Shown here piece by piece: positions 1-5,835 of a stretch of DNA of 5,835 nt (position 1 is its first letter; the number at the start of each line of letters is the position of its first letter). The notes below the pieces were generated by a model. That model worked only from the letters and a program-made list of their open reading frames with translations. It did no database searches and was not told where the DNA came from. Position numbers and translations under genes: made by a program. The DNA is from Holosporales bacterium (GTDB taxonomy: Bacteria > Pseudomonadota > Alphaproteobacteria > Paracaedibacterales > UBA11393): assembly GCA_003542655.1 (NCBI GenBank), contig DPKF01000205.1, forward strand, positions 1 to 5,835. Direction: 5' to 3'.

Positions 1-642
1 TCTTGACAATGGGGGGCAGTATACATCATCCAACAGTTTATATTCTTGTGCCATAGCCTCTAGCTTATTTTTAATAGCATCAACTGAATTTTCAGTCCAG
101 GGTTGATAAATATTTTCATAATAATGAAGACTATGTTTCATATGCTCTGCAATATGGGGATTTAAGGGCATAGCATCAATCATGGCATGAACGTCAGATG
201 TATGATCCACAACACATTCCCTTAAAAATGGGGGGATCGCATTGGGTAGGCTAATTATATTATCGATGATAGTGGTTAGCGGCTCCAAAATACGGTTTAT
301 AACATACTGACGTTCTGATATGCCCTCGCATTCGAATATATCCGCGCTGGCTGTATTCACTTTTTTCATAACGTCATCTGGAACATGTTCACCCAATAGC
401 AATGCTTTTGCATACCTAGGTGCAGCCTCAGTCAATGCACCTATACGCAGGCATTGATTTTCCTTTATGACACTAAGTTGCTCCTCTAGATCAAGAAAAT
501 TTAAAATACAATTTTGCAAATCAAGGTTGCCATCAAGAAATGGTACGTCCCTATTTTTCTCAACACTTTCTTCAGTTGTTGCATGCATGTTAGCAGCCGT
601 TAAACAGTATACGCTTAACAGGGCAGAGAGTATTTTTTTCAT
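1..642 (-). CDS. Exported protein of unknown function with weak F-box-like segment (3' end beyond window)
   Basis: This open frame reads leftwards from the ATG at 642 for 214 codons without a stop, so the C-terminus lies outside the window. Residues 1-21 look like a Sec signal peptide: MKK, a hydrophobic stretch (ILSALLSVYCL), then small residues, with cleavage likely near TAA or MHA at about 17-21. The mature part has no transmembrane segment and looks helical, with scattered cysteines (45, 64, 105, 143, 209). Residues 40-66 contain LDLQNCILNFLDLEEQL followed by a cysteine and a basic residue. This resembles the core of an F-box (an ILxFLD centre followed by DLxxL), but the usual leading LP pair is absent. 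F-box-like proteins are known as secreted effectors of some intracellular bacteria, so an effector or periplasmic role is possible but unproven. The start is supported by AAAGG at an 8-base spacing and by a strong promoter. I do not recognise the family. Confidence 0.8.
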   Translation of the reverse strand, partial: MKKILSALLSVYCLTAANMHATTEESVEKNRDVPFLDGNLDLQNCILNFLDLEEQLSVIKENQCLRIGALTEAAPRYAKALLLGEHVPDDVMKKVNTASADIFECEGISERQYVINRILEPLTTIIDNIISLPNAIPPFLRECVVDHTSDVHAMIDAMPLNPHIAEHMKHSLHYYENIYQPWTENSVDAIKNKLEAMAQEYKLLDDVYCPPLSR

Positions 643-650
643 GGTAAAAG

Positions 651-655
651 CCTTT
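651..655 (-). promoter_or_regulatory. Ribosome binding site of the exported protein gene
   Basis: On the minus strand AAAGG lies 8 bases before the ATG at 642. This supports that start and hence the signal peptide. Confidence 0.6.
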
Positions 656-679
656 ATTTCATCTTGAAACTTAAGACAT

Positions 680-707
680 ATTATAAGCATGTTATTGTAA
701 TAGTCAA
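680..707 (-). promoter_or_regulatory. Strong sigma-70-type promoter for the exported protein gene
   Basis: Reading the minus strand, a -35 box TTGACT (707-702) is followed after 16 bases by a perfect -10 box TATAAT (685-680). Transcription would begin near 672, giving a leader of about 30 bases before the ATG at 642. The promoter lies in the 103-base gap after lpd, where I see no terminator, so the exported protein could also receive read-through from the sucB-lpd operon. This is among the closest matches to consensus in the window. Confidence 0.75.
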
Positions 708-745
708 TAAATATTTCACTTTGGATCAATGTCTTGCGTTAATAC

Positions 746-2161
746 TTAAATATGAAAAGCCTTCCCAAAGGTTGCCCAGGCAGCCTCCTTTAAGGCTTCG
801 TTGTGTGTTGGGTGTGCGTGACATGTTCTTGCAATATCTTCCGAACTGCCGCCAAATTCCATGATCGTTGCAGCCTCTGCTATCATTGTGCCAGCCATTT
901 CGCCAATAATATGAACGCCTAAAACTTTGTCTGTATTTGGATCAGCCAGAACCTTGGCAAAACCTTCAGATGATCCAACTGCTTTTGCGCGACTATTGGC
1001 TGAAAAGGGGAATTTTCCCGCTTTATAAGGAATGCCATTTGCTTTTAATTCTTCTTCTGTAAAACCAACACTTGCAACCTCCGGATTTGTGTAGACAACC
1101 GATGGGATAACATTATAATTGACATGGAAAGGAAGACCGGCAAAATGTTCCATCAAGGCAACACCTTCTTCCTCTGCCTTATGGGCAAGTTGTGGGCCAG
1201 GGATCACATCGCCGATTGCATAAACGCCAGCTGCAGATGTTTCATAGTTTTGGTTAATTGCAATAAACCCACGATCATCAAATTCTAAACCAATATTTTC
1301 AACACCAAGGCCCTTCACATTTGGTTTTCGGCCCGTACAAATTAAAGCGTAATCACATTCAATAACGTCTGCTTTACTTGCTTCATTTCTTGGATCAACG
1401 GCTTGTAACGTTACAAATTTTGCATTCTTTTTAACAGATGTTACTTTACGGTTTGTCTTAAAAACCAATCCTTGTTTTGCAAGAATTTTTTCCAGCTCTA
1501 TGGCGCATTCTTTATCCATAGATCCACCAATATTGCCTGTATATTCCACCACAGTTACATTTGCACCAAAACGTGACCATAAAGACCCCAGTTCTAAGCC
1601 AATAAAACCACCACCAACAACAACTAAATGTTTTGGCGTTTTTTCTAAACTTAATGCTTCTGTTGACGTTATGATCTGGTTTCCATCAATTTCAACACCG
1701 TCCAATATGGTAGGGGTTGAGCCAGTTGCAATGACAATACGACGTGATTTTATTTTTAATTTTGTACCGTCTTTTTGCTCAACAGAGACAAGTTGCGGGC
1801 TAATAAAAGTTGCCATTCCTTGAATAACTTTAATTTTATTCTTTTTCATTAAATATGAAATACCGCGTGCCAATTCATCAACAACAGAGGCTTTTCTATT
1901 CATGATCTGCTGTAAATTTATACGAATATTATCAGCTAAAATGCCCAAATCCTTAAAATTGTGGCGCGCATCTTCTAGTTTATGCGAAATACTTAAAAGC
2001 GTTTTAGATGGAATGCACCCCACATTTAAACAGGTCCCGCCTAATGTGGATCTTTTTTCAACAAGGGTGACATCCATTCCCAGCTGTGCTGCACGAATGG
2101 CTGCAACATAACCACCAGGGCCGCCACCAATAATTAAAATTTCTGTTGATAATTGATCCAT
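746..2161 (-). CDS. lpd: Dihydrolipoyl dehydrogenase (E3)
   Basis: This FAD enzyme reoxidises dihydrolipoamide on the E2 lipoyl arm and passes electrons to NAD+. Placed after sucB, it probably serves 2-oxoglutarate dehydrogenase and may also serve pyruvate dehydrogenase. It has 471 residues, the usual family length, and every landmark is present. The N-terminal FAD dinucleotide fold is IIGGGPGG (10-17). The redox disulfide is GTCLNVGCIPSK with C44 and C49. ATGS follows at 145-148, the NAD-binding GGGFIG at 183-188, CTGRKPN at 275-281 and the second FAD motif AIGD at 315-318. The C-terminal dimerisation domain carries the catalytic dyad H450 and E455 in HPTHNE. The commoner family wording is HPTLSE, so the two middle residues differ, but the catalytic pair is kept. 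The start is supported by AGGA at about 8 bases. It lies 69 bases after the small membrane protein gene and is probably co-transcribed with it. Confidence 0.97.
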   Translation of the reverse strand: MDQLSTEILIIGGGPGGYVAAIRAAQLGMDVTLVEKRSTLGGTCLNVGCIPSKTLLSISHKLEDARHNFKDLGILADNIRINLQQIMNRKASVVDELARGISYLMKKNKIKVIQGMATFISPQLVSVEQKDGTKLKIKSRRIVIATGSTPTILDGVEIDGNQIITSTEALSLEKTPKHLVVVGGGFIGLELGSLWSRFGANVTVVEYTGNIGGSMDKECAIELEKILAKQGLVFKTNRKVTSVKKNAKFVTLQAVDPRNEASKADVIECDYALICTGRKPNVKGLGVENIGLEFDDRGFIAINQNYETSAAGVYAIGDVIPGPQLAHKAEEEGVALMEHFAGLPFHVNYNVIPSVVYTNPEVASVGFTEEELKANGIPYKAGKFPFSANSRAKAVGSSEGFAKVLADPNTDKVLGVHIIGEMAGTMIAEAATIMEFGGSSEDIARTCHAHPTHNEALKEAAWATFGKAFHI

Positions 2162-2168
2162 ATTTAGT

Positions 2169-2174
2169 TTCCTG
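2169..2174 (-). promoter_or_regulatory. Ribosome binding site of lpd
   Basis: CAGGAA on the minus strand has its AGGA core 8 bases before the lpd ATG at 2161. It gives lpd its own translation initiation inside the operon. Confidence 0.6.
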
Positions 2175-2206
2175 TAACTGTTCTCGTAAATCTATTTTGA
2201 CTGCCT

Positions 2207-2221
2207 AGATAGTATCTATCT
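2207..2221 (-). repeat. Short inverted repeat in the gap before lpd
   Basis: AGATAG and CTATCT form a perfect 6-base inverted repeat around a 3-base ATA centre, in the 69 bases between the small membrane protein gene and lpd. In the mRNA it could form a small hairpin. It has only two G-C pairs and no U-run follows, so it is not a terminator. It could be an mRNA processing or stability element, or chance. Confidence 0.3.
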
Positions 2222-2230
2222 GCCGTACGT

Positions 2231-2431
2231 TTACCATAAGTACTTGTTAAATAAATCGCGTAGTAACGCAACACCATAAACAGCTGTATTTTGAATTGTA
2301 CCGAACCAATGGTTTACAATCTCTTTTTCTTGGTTCTCTAAAATGAAAAAGTAAATAATGATACCTGAAATTGTAAATAAAAGAAGATACCGTATGGCGT
2401 TTTCTGTATAGCTTTTTATTTTGTAACTCAT
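2231..2431 (-). CDS. Small single-pass membrane protein between sucB and lpd, unknown function
   Basis: This 66-residue protein is not one I recognise. Residues 1-14 are polar and basic (MSYKIKSYTENAIR), residues 15-31 form one very hydrophobic segment (YLLLFTISGIIIYFFIL) long enough to cross the membrane, and residues 32-66 begin acidic (ENQEKE) and end in a partly amphipathic, aromatic tail (FNKYLW). The basic N-terminus suggests an N-in orientation by the positive-inside rule. Evidence that it is a real gene comes from context. It starts 12 bases after the sucB stop, AAAAGG sits 8 bases before its ATG, and that site overlaps the sucB stop codon, as expected for coupled translation. Nothing overlaps it on the other strand. 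It might tether or regulate the dehydrogenase, or be an unrelated passenger; the sequence does not decide. Confidence 0.7.
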   Translation of the reverse strand: MSYKIKSYTENAIRYLLLFTISGIIIYFFILENQEKEIVNHWFGTIQNTAVYGVALLRDLFNKYLW

Positions 2432-2439
2432 GCTATCTA

Positions 2440-2445
2440 CCTTTT
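2440..2445 (-). promoter_or_regulatory. Ribosome binding site of the small membrane protein, overlapping the sucB stop
   Basis: AAAAGG on the minus strand overlaps the last two bases of the sucB TAA and is 8 bases from the ATG at 2431. This arrangement points to translational coupling with sucB and is the main reason to accept the 66-codon frame as a gene. Confidence 0.65.
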
Positions 2446-3727
2446 AAAGATCTAATAAGAATCTTCCTGGATTTTCTAAACACTCCTTAACCGTTACTAA
2501 AAAAGTAACAGCTTCACGACCATCAACAATTCGGTGATCATAAGATAATGCCAGATTCATCATCGGGCGAATTTCAACGCGCCCATTTATGGCAACAGGC
2601 CTATCTTGAATGGTATGCATACCAAGAATGCCAGATTGCGGGGGGTTAATAATAGGCGTTGATAGAAGCGACCCAAAAACACCACCGTTTGAAATGGTAA
2701 AGGTTCCACCTGATAGATCTTCTAAAGATAATTTATTATCGCGCGCTTTACGGCCTAACAAGGCAATGCCTTTTTCAACGTCTGCTAAGCTTAAATGGTC
2801 TGCACTTCTAAGAACGGGTACAACCAATCCTTGGGGGGCAGAAACTGCAACACTGATATCATAATAATTTTTATACACTATATCATTGCCTTGAATTTCT
2901 GCATTAACAGATGGTATTTTTTTAAGCCCCTCAATCACAGCCTTTACAAAAAACGACATGAACCCAAGTTTTACACCATGCTTTTGCTCAAAAGGTTCTT
3001 GGTATTTTTCTCTAAGCATTTTAAGGGCTGTCATATCAGCCTCATTAAAAGTTGTTAAAATTGCAGCTGTATTTTGTGCTTCTTTTAGACGTTCTGCAAT
3101 ACGTGCCCGCAACCGCGACATAGGAACACGTTGTTCTTTCCTATTTTCAAGTGCTTCTTCATAAGAACCATGCTTTAAGGAAAAGGGATTGGTATTTGGC
3201 AAAGCAGGCGATGGCGTTGGATCCAAATGCCTTCGAACATCTGTTTTGGTGATCATGCCATCTTTTCCAGTTCCATGCACTTTATGTGGTGTAAGGCCAG
3301 ATACTTCCATTGCACGTCTTGCAGACGGCGATGCATTCGTGTTTTCTGCAATAGCGGCTAATTGAACTGCATACCCTTTATCTTGATCTGAGTGTTCGGC
3401 GTAAGATGCATGTGTTTTGCTATCAGCAAGGATCGATTGATTTCCTGGTGAGGTTACTTTTGGCGGCCTATGTGATGCCTGTTCAGCAGCCGTTATAACA
3501 CATAAAACTTGACCAACTTTAACAAAATCACCTTTTTTTGCTTTAATCTCTTTTAAAATACCGGTTTCAGGTGCAGAAATTTCTAAGGTTACTTTATCAG
3601 TTTCAAGCTCTGCTATCGTTTCATCAATATTAACAACATCGCCCACGTTTTTTGTCCACTGAATAACCGTTGCTTCAACGACAGACTCGCCAAGGTTTGG
3701 AACCTTAACTTCAAACACTTCAGACAT
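2444..3727 (-). CDS. sucB: Dihydrolipoyllysine-residue succinyltransferase, E2 of 2-oxoglutarate dehydrogenase
   Basis: SucB forms the core of the 2-oxoglutarate dehydrogenase complex and transfers the succinyl group from lipoyl-lysine to CoA, giving succinyl-CoA in the TCA cycle. The 427 residues show the full E2 order. A single lipoyl domain spans about 3-78, with the lipoylated lysine K45 in ETDKVTLE. A flexible linker is followed by the peripheral-subunit-binding domain (about 131-168, starting NASPSARR). A proline-rich linker leads to the acyltransferase domain (about 198-427), with FTISNGGVFGSLLSTP near 343-358 and the catalytic H398 and D402 in YDHRIVDG. ETDKVTLE and the ending typified by GREAVTFLV match the succinyl- rather than the acetyltransferase type. 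An in-frame TAA shortly upstream fixes the ATG at 3727, although no clear Shine-Dalgarno precedes it. It is first in the operon, and sucA is not adjacent. Confidence 0.96.
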   Translation of the reverse strand: MSEVFEVKVPNLGESVVEATVIQWTKNVGDVVNIDETIAELETDKVTLEISAPETGILKEIKAKKGDFVKVGQVLCVITAAEQASHRPPKVTSPGNQSILADSKTHASYAEHSDQDKGYAVQLAAIAENTNASPSARRAMEVSGLTPHKVHGTGKDGMITKTDVRRHLDPTPSPALPNTNPFSLKHGSYEEALENRKEQRVPMSRLRARIAERLKEAQNTAAILTTFNEADMTALKMLREKYQEPFEQKHGVKLGFMSFFVKAVIEGLKKIPSVNAEIQGNDIVYKNYYDISVAVSAPQGLVVPVLRSADHLSLADVEKGIALLGRKARDNKLSLEDLSGGTFTISNGGVFGSLLSTPIINPPQSGILGMHTIQDRPVAINGRVEIRPMMNLALSYDHRIVDGREAVTFLVTVKECLENPGRFLLDL

Positions 3728-3757
3728 AATGTAACCAATTTAATTAAAATGCATTCT

Positions 3758-3763
3758 ATTATA
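3758..3763 (-). promoter_or_regulatory. Probable -10 box of the sucB operon
   Basis: A perfect TATAAT on the minus strand lies about 30 bases before the sucB ATG, with transcription expected near 3751. The -35 is unconvincing: at 17 bases the hexamer is GTTATG, and a TTGTTA fits only at 19 bases. An activator may therefore help this promoter, or the true start may lie elsewhere. A 10-base palindrome TTTAATTAAA (3739-3748) lies in the presumed leader. Confidence 0.45.
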
Positions 3764-3919
3764 GGATACGGGTTTTAACGCATAACAACAAGAGGGGCAA
3801 GACTCCCAAATGATGGGGTGTTTTAAAGGGGCGTTCAAGTTCTGCTCTCTCTCATGAGTAAGGTATGCACTATTTTTTCTACAGACATTAACCCTAACTA
3901 ATTATTAGTTCACAGTGTA
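3764..3919. other. Intergenic stretch between divergent units, no gene seen
   Basis: I find no coding frame, RNA gene or terminator here. On the plus strand there are three G4 runs (3794-3797, 3815-3818, 3828-3831), too few for a classical four-run quadruplex. There is also a pyrimidine-rich patch ending in the palindrome CTCATGAG (3851-3858). Binding sites for a regulator of the divergent promoters could lie here, but none is identifiable by eye. Confidence 0.5.
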
Positions 3920-3948
3920 ATGACAAATCTTGCCAAATACCATATAAT
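3920..3948 (+). promoter_or_regulatory. Promoter P1 of tRNA-Glu (and probably valS)
   Basis: ATGACA (3920-3925), 17 bases, then perfect TATAAT (3943-3948). Transcription would begin near 3955, about 14 bases before the tRNA 5' end. This is the better of two overlapping candidates. Confidence 0.65.
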
Positions 3949-3958
3949 CTATTATAAA
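3930..3958 (+). promoter_or_regulatory. Possible promoter P2 of tRNA-Glu, overlapping P1
   Basis: TTGCCA (3930-3935), 17 bases, then TATAAA (3953-3958), offset 10 bases from P1. Transcription would begin near 3965, almost at the tRNA 5' end. AT-rich surroundings make chance matches likely, so this is less certain than P1. Confidence 0.4.
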
Positions 3959-3968
3959 TAAGAAATAT

Positions 3969-4044
3969 GTCCCCTTCGTCTAGAGGCCTAGGATGCCACC
4001 CTCTCATGGTGGAGACACGGGTTCGACTCCCGTAGGGGATACCA
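3969..4044 (+). tRNA. tRNA-Glu, anticodon CUC, CCA encoded
   Basis: The 76-base sequence folds as a full cloverleaf. The acceptor stem pairs GTCCCCT with AGGGGAT over 7 bases, the last being a G1:U72 wobble. The short D stem is GTC with GAT. The anticodon stem CCACC/GGTGG encloses the loop CTCTCAT, so the anticodon is CTC (4003-4005), reading GAG. The variable loop is 4 bases and the T arm is ACGGG-TTCGACT-CCCGT. The discriminator is A, and CCA (4042-4044) is encoded. The opening GTCCCCTTCGTCTAGAGGCC is characteristic of bacterial tRNA-Glu. Unlike the usual UUC anticodon, CUC reads only GAG, so a second tRNA-Glu(UUC) must exist elsewhere. Two upstream promoters fit its 5' end. Confidence 0.96.
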
Positions 4045-4095
4045 TTTTGTGTATGAAACACACATTCAATCCCAATATTTAAGTGCATTGCCTCT

Positions 4096-5835
4096 ATGTT
4101 AGATAAAATATACAATCCAAAAAATTTTGAAGAACGCCTTTATCGTAAAGAAGAACCACATTTTAAAAGTAAAAATAAGGGCAGCGAATCGTATTGTGTG
4201 ATGATGCCACCTCCCAATGTGACTGGTAACTTACATTTAGGACATGCCTTAACGTATACGCTGCAAGATATTTTAGTGCGTTTTAAGCGCTGCCAAGGGT
4301 TTGATGTTTTGTGGCAACCTGGTACCGACCATGCTGGTATTGCAACACAAATGGTGGTTGAGCGAAATCTTGCAAAAGAGGGCGTTAAACGCCAAGATCT
4401 TGGGCGGTGTGCTTTCTTAAAAAAAGTGTGGGAATGGAAACAGCAATCAGGAGAAGCGATTACCAATCAGCAGCGTAGACTTTGTATCTCAGCAGATTGG
4501 CAGAGAACACGTTTTACAATGGATGAGGGCTTATCACAGTCTGTTAAAAAAGTTTTTATTGATCTTTATAACCAAGGTATTATTTATCGTGACAAACGCT
4601 TATCAAATTGGGATATTAAATTTCAAACTGCATTATCAGATCTTGAAGTTGAAAATAAAGAAGAAGACGGTCATCTTTGGCATATAACCTATCCATTTTC
4701 AGACAACCCAACACAGTTTATCACAGTTGCTACAACGCGCCCTGAAACCATGTTTGGCGATCAAGCTATTGCTGTAAACCCAGATGATGAACGCTATGCA
4801 CATTTAGTTGGGAAACTTGTCACAATCCCACTCACAAACATTAAAATTCCTATTATTGTAGATGAATATTGTGATATAGAAAAAGGATCTGGTGCTGTTA
4901 AAATTACACCAGCACACGATTTTAACGATTTTGAAGTTGGCAAGCGCCATAATTTAAAACAGCTTAATATTTTAGATGAAAAAGGGCACTTAAATAATAA
5001 TGTGCCTATTGCTTATCAAGGAATGTTTTATGTTGAGGCACGTGAAACAATTTTACGCGATTTAGAAACACTCGATTTAATTGCCAAAATTGAAGATATA
5101 AAACATAGCGTACCTTATGGAGAGCGTTCTCATGTAGAAGTTCAACCCATGCTGACAGATCAATGGTTTATTGATGCTAAAAAAATGGTTGGCCCTGCCC
5201 TAGATGCTGTAAAATCTGGTGAAACTTCTTTTATTCCCAAACAGTGGGAAAATACTTACTTTGACTGGCTGAATAATATTCAGCCATGGTGTATTTCTCG
5301 GCAATTATGGTGGGGGCATCAAATTCCTGCATGGTATGGGGAAGATGGCCATATTTTTGTTGCTGATAGTGAAGATGATGCGCTAAAACAGGCAAGGCAA
5401 TATTATGAACAAAATGATGTGACCTTACGACAAGACGAAGATGTTCTTGATACCTGGTTTTCATCAGCACTATGGCCATTTTCAACTTTGGGTTGGCCAG
5501 AAAATATGGAAGATATTACACGTTATTATCCAACTTCTGTTTTGGTGACGGGGTTTGACATCATATTTTTTTGGGTCGCCAGAATGATGATGATGGGCCT
5601 GCATTTTATAAAAGAAATTCCGTTTAAAGATGTTTATATTCATGCCCTTGTTCGTGATGAGCATGGACAAAAAATGTCTAAGTCAAAAGGTAATGTTATA
5701 GACCCGCTTATTTTGGTGGATAAATTTGGTGTGGATGCGCTGCGGTTTACGTTATGTTCGCTCTCAACACCCGGTCGGGACATTAAAATGGGCGAAGCAC
5801 GTGTTGAGTTAAACCGTAATTTTATGACAAAACTA
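4096..5835 (+). CDS. valS: Valyl-tRNA synthetase, N-terminal 580 residues (3' end beyond window)
   Basis: ValRS attaches valine to tRNA-Val in the cytoplasm and hydrolyses mischarged Thr-tRNA-Val. The frame is open for 580 codons to the right edge; bacterial ValRS is usually about 880-950 residues, so roughly the last third is missing. Landmarks in order: the class I signature PPPNVTGNLHLGH at 38-50 (HLGH variant of HIGH), the start of the CP1 editing domain with TTRPETMFGD at 213-222, its PAHDFNDFEVGKRH at 272-285, the return to the catalytic core at WCISRQLWWGHQIP (398-411), and KMSKS at 526-530. The motifs are of the bacterial type. A TGA at 4054 lies upstream in frame, and this ATG is the first afterwards, although no good Shine-Dalgarno precedes it. 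It follows tRNA-Glu by 51 bases without a clear terminator, so it is probably read from the tRNA promoter. Confidence 0.97.
   Translation, partial: MLDKIYNPKNFEERLYRKEEPHFKSKNKGSESYCVMMPPPNVTGNLHLGHALTYTLQDILVRFKRCQGFDVLWQPGTDHAGIATQMVVERNLAKEGVKRQDLGRCAFLKKVWEWKQQSGEAITNQQRRLCISADWQRTRFTMDEGLSQSVKKVFIDLYNQGIIYRDKRLSNWDIKFQTALSDLEVENKEEDGHLWHITYPFSDNPTQFITVATTRPETMFGDQAIAVNPDDERYAHLVGKLVTIPLTNIKIPIIVDEYCDIEKGSGAVKITPAHDFNDFEVGKRHNLKQLNILDEKGHLNNNVPIAYQGMFYVEARETILRDLETLDLIAKIEDIKHSVPYGERSHVEVQPMLTDQWFIDAKKMVGPALDAVKSGETSFIPKQWENTYFDWLNNIQPWCISRQLWWGHQIPAWYGEDGHIFVADSEDDALKQARQYYEQNDVTLRQDEDVLDTWFSSALWPFSTLGWPENMEDITRYYPTSVLVTGFDIIFFWVARMMMMGLHFIKEIPFKDVYIHALVRDEHGQKMSKSKGNVIDPLILVDKFGVDALRFTLCSLSTPGRDIKMGEARVELNRNFMTKL

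Noticed and set aside
643..745. Possible lpd terminator
   Set aside because: No GC-rich hairpin with a U-run is visible on the minus strand after the lpd stop.
467..864. Two short plus-strand frames opposite the exported protein gene and the lpd end
   Set aside because: Both cover real minus-strand genes and the mapped promoter, and show no protein features of their own.
1500..1823. 107-codon plus-strand frame
   Set aside because: Antisense shadow of the well-conserved lpd reading frame.
3739..3748. TTTAATTAAA palindrome before sucB
   Set aside because: Pure A/T palindromes are frequent by chance in such an AT-rich leader; no matching second copy to suggest an operator.
4048..4062. TGTGT-ATGAA-ACACA inverted repeat just after tRNA-Glu
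   Set aside because: Only 5 pairs, mostly weak, and no U-run follows, so it does not qualify as a terminator.
3894..4115. 73-codon minus-strand frame across the tRNA-Glu gene
   Set aside because: It is antisense to a complete tRNA and has no recognisable motifs; the frame is incidental.
4140..4466. 108-codon minus-strand frame
   Set aside because: It lies opposite the valS catalytic region, whose motifs are unmistakable; no ribosome binding site or family resemblance.
5231..5670. Two minus-strand frames opposite valS
   Set aside because: Histidine-rich translations are typical of antisense reading here; the plus strand encodes intact ValRS.

Overview
The window looks like core chromosome from an AT-rich alphaproteobacterium, quite possibly a host-associated or intracellular lineage such as Holosporales. 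This placement is an inference. It rests on strong use of A/T-ending codons, clear alphaproteobacterial-style TCA-cycle genes, a bacterial-type valyl-tRNA synthetase (Rickettsia is known to carry an archaeal-type ValRS), and a secreted protein with a weak F-box-like segment.

Layout. The minus strand carries, in transcription order, sucB (3727-2444, E2 of 2-oxoglutarate dehydrogenase), an unrecognised 66-residue one-helix membrane protein (2431-2231), lpd (2161-746, E3 dihydrolipoyl dehydrogenase), and then, behind its own strong promoter, an exported protein of unknown function whose 3' end lies beyond the left edge (642-1). The plus strand carries tRNA-Glu(CUC) at 3969-4044 and the first 580 codons of valS (from 4096), which runs off the right edge. 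About 240 bases between sucB and the tRNA hold divergent promoters.

How the parts work together. SucB and Lpd are two of the three catalytic components of the 2-oxoglutarate dehydrogenase complex. The E1 gene sucA, which commonly precedes sucB, is not here: the divergent tRNA-Glu/valS unit occupies its place. The small membrane protein sits 12 bases after sucB, with its ribosome binding site overlapping the sucB stop codon, so it is probably translated as part of the operon. tRNA-Glu and valS share a direction, are 51 bases apart and have no convincing terminator between them, so they may form one translation-related transcript.

I found no mobile element, CRISPR array, rRNA or defence system. 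The least explained items are the small membrane protein inside the sucB-lpd operon and the exported F-box-like protein. Both are candidates, not demonstrated systems.
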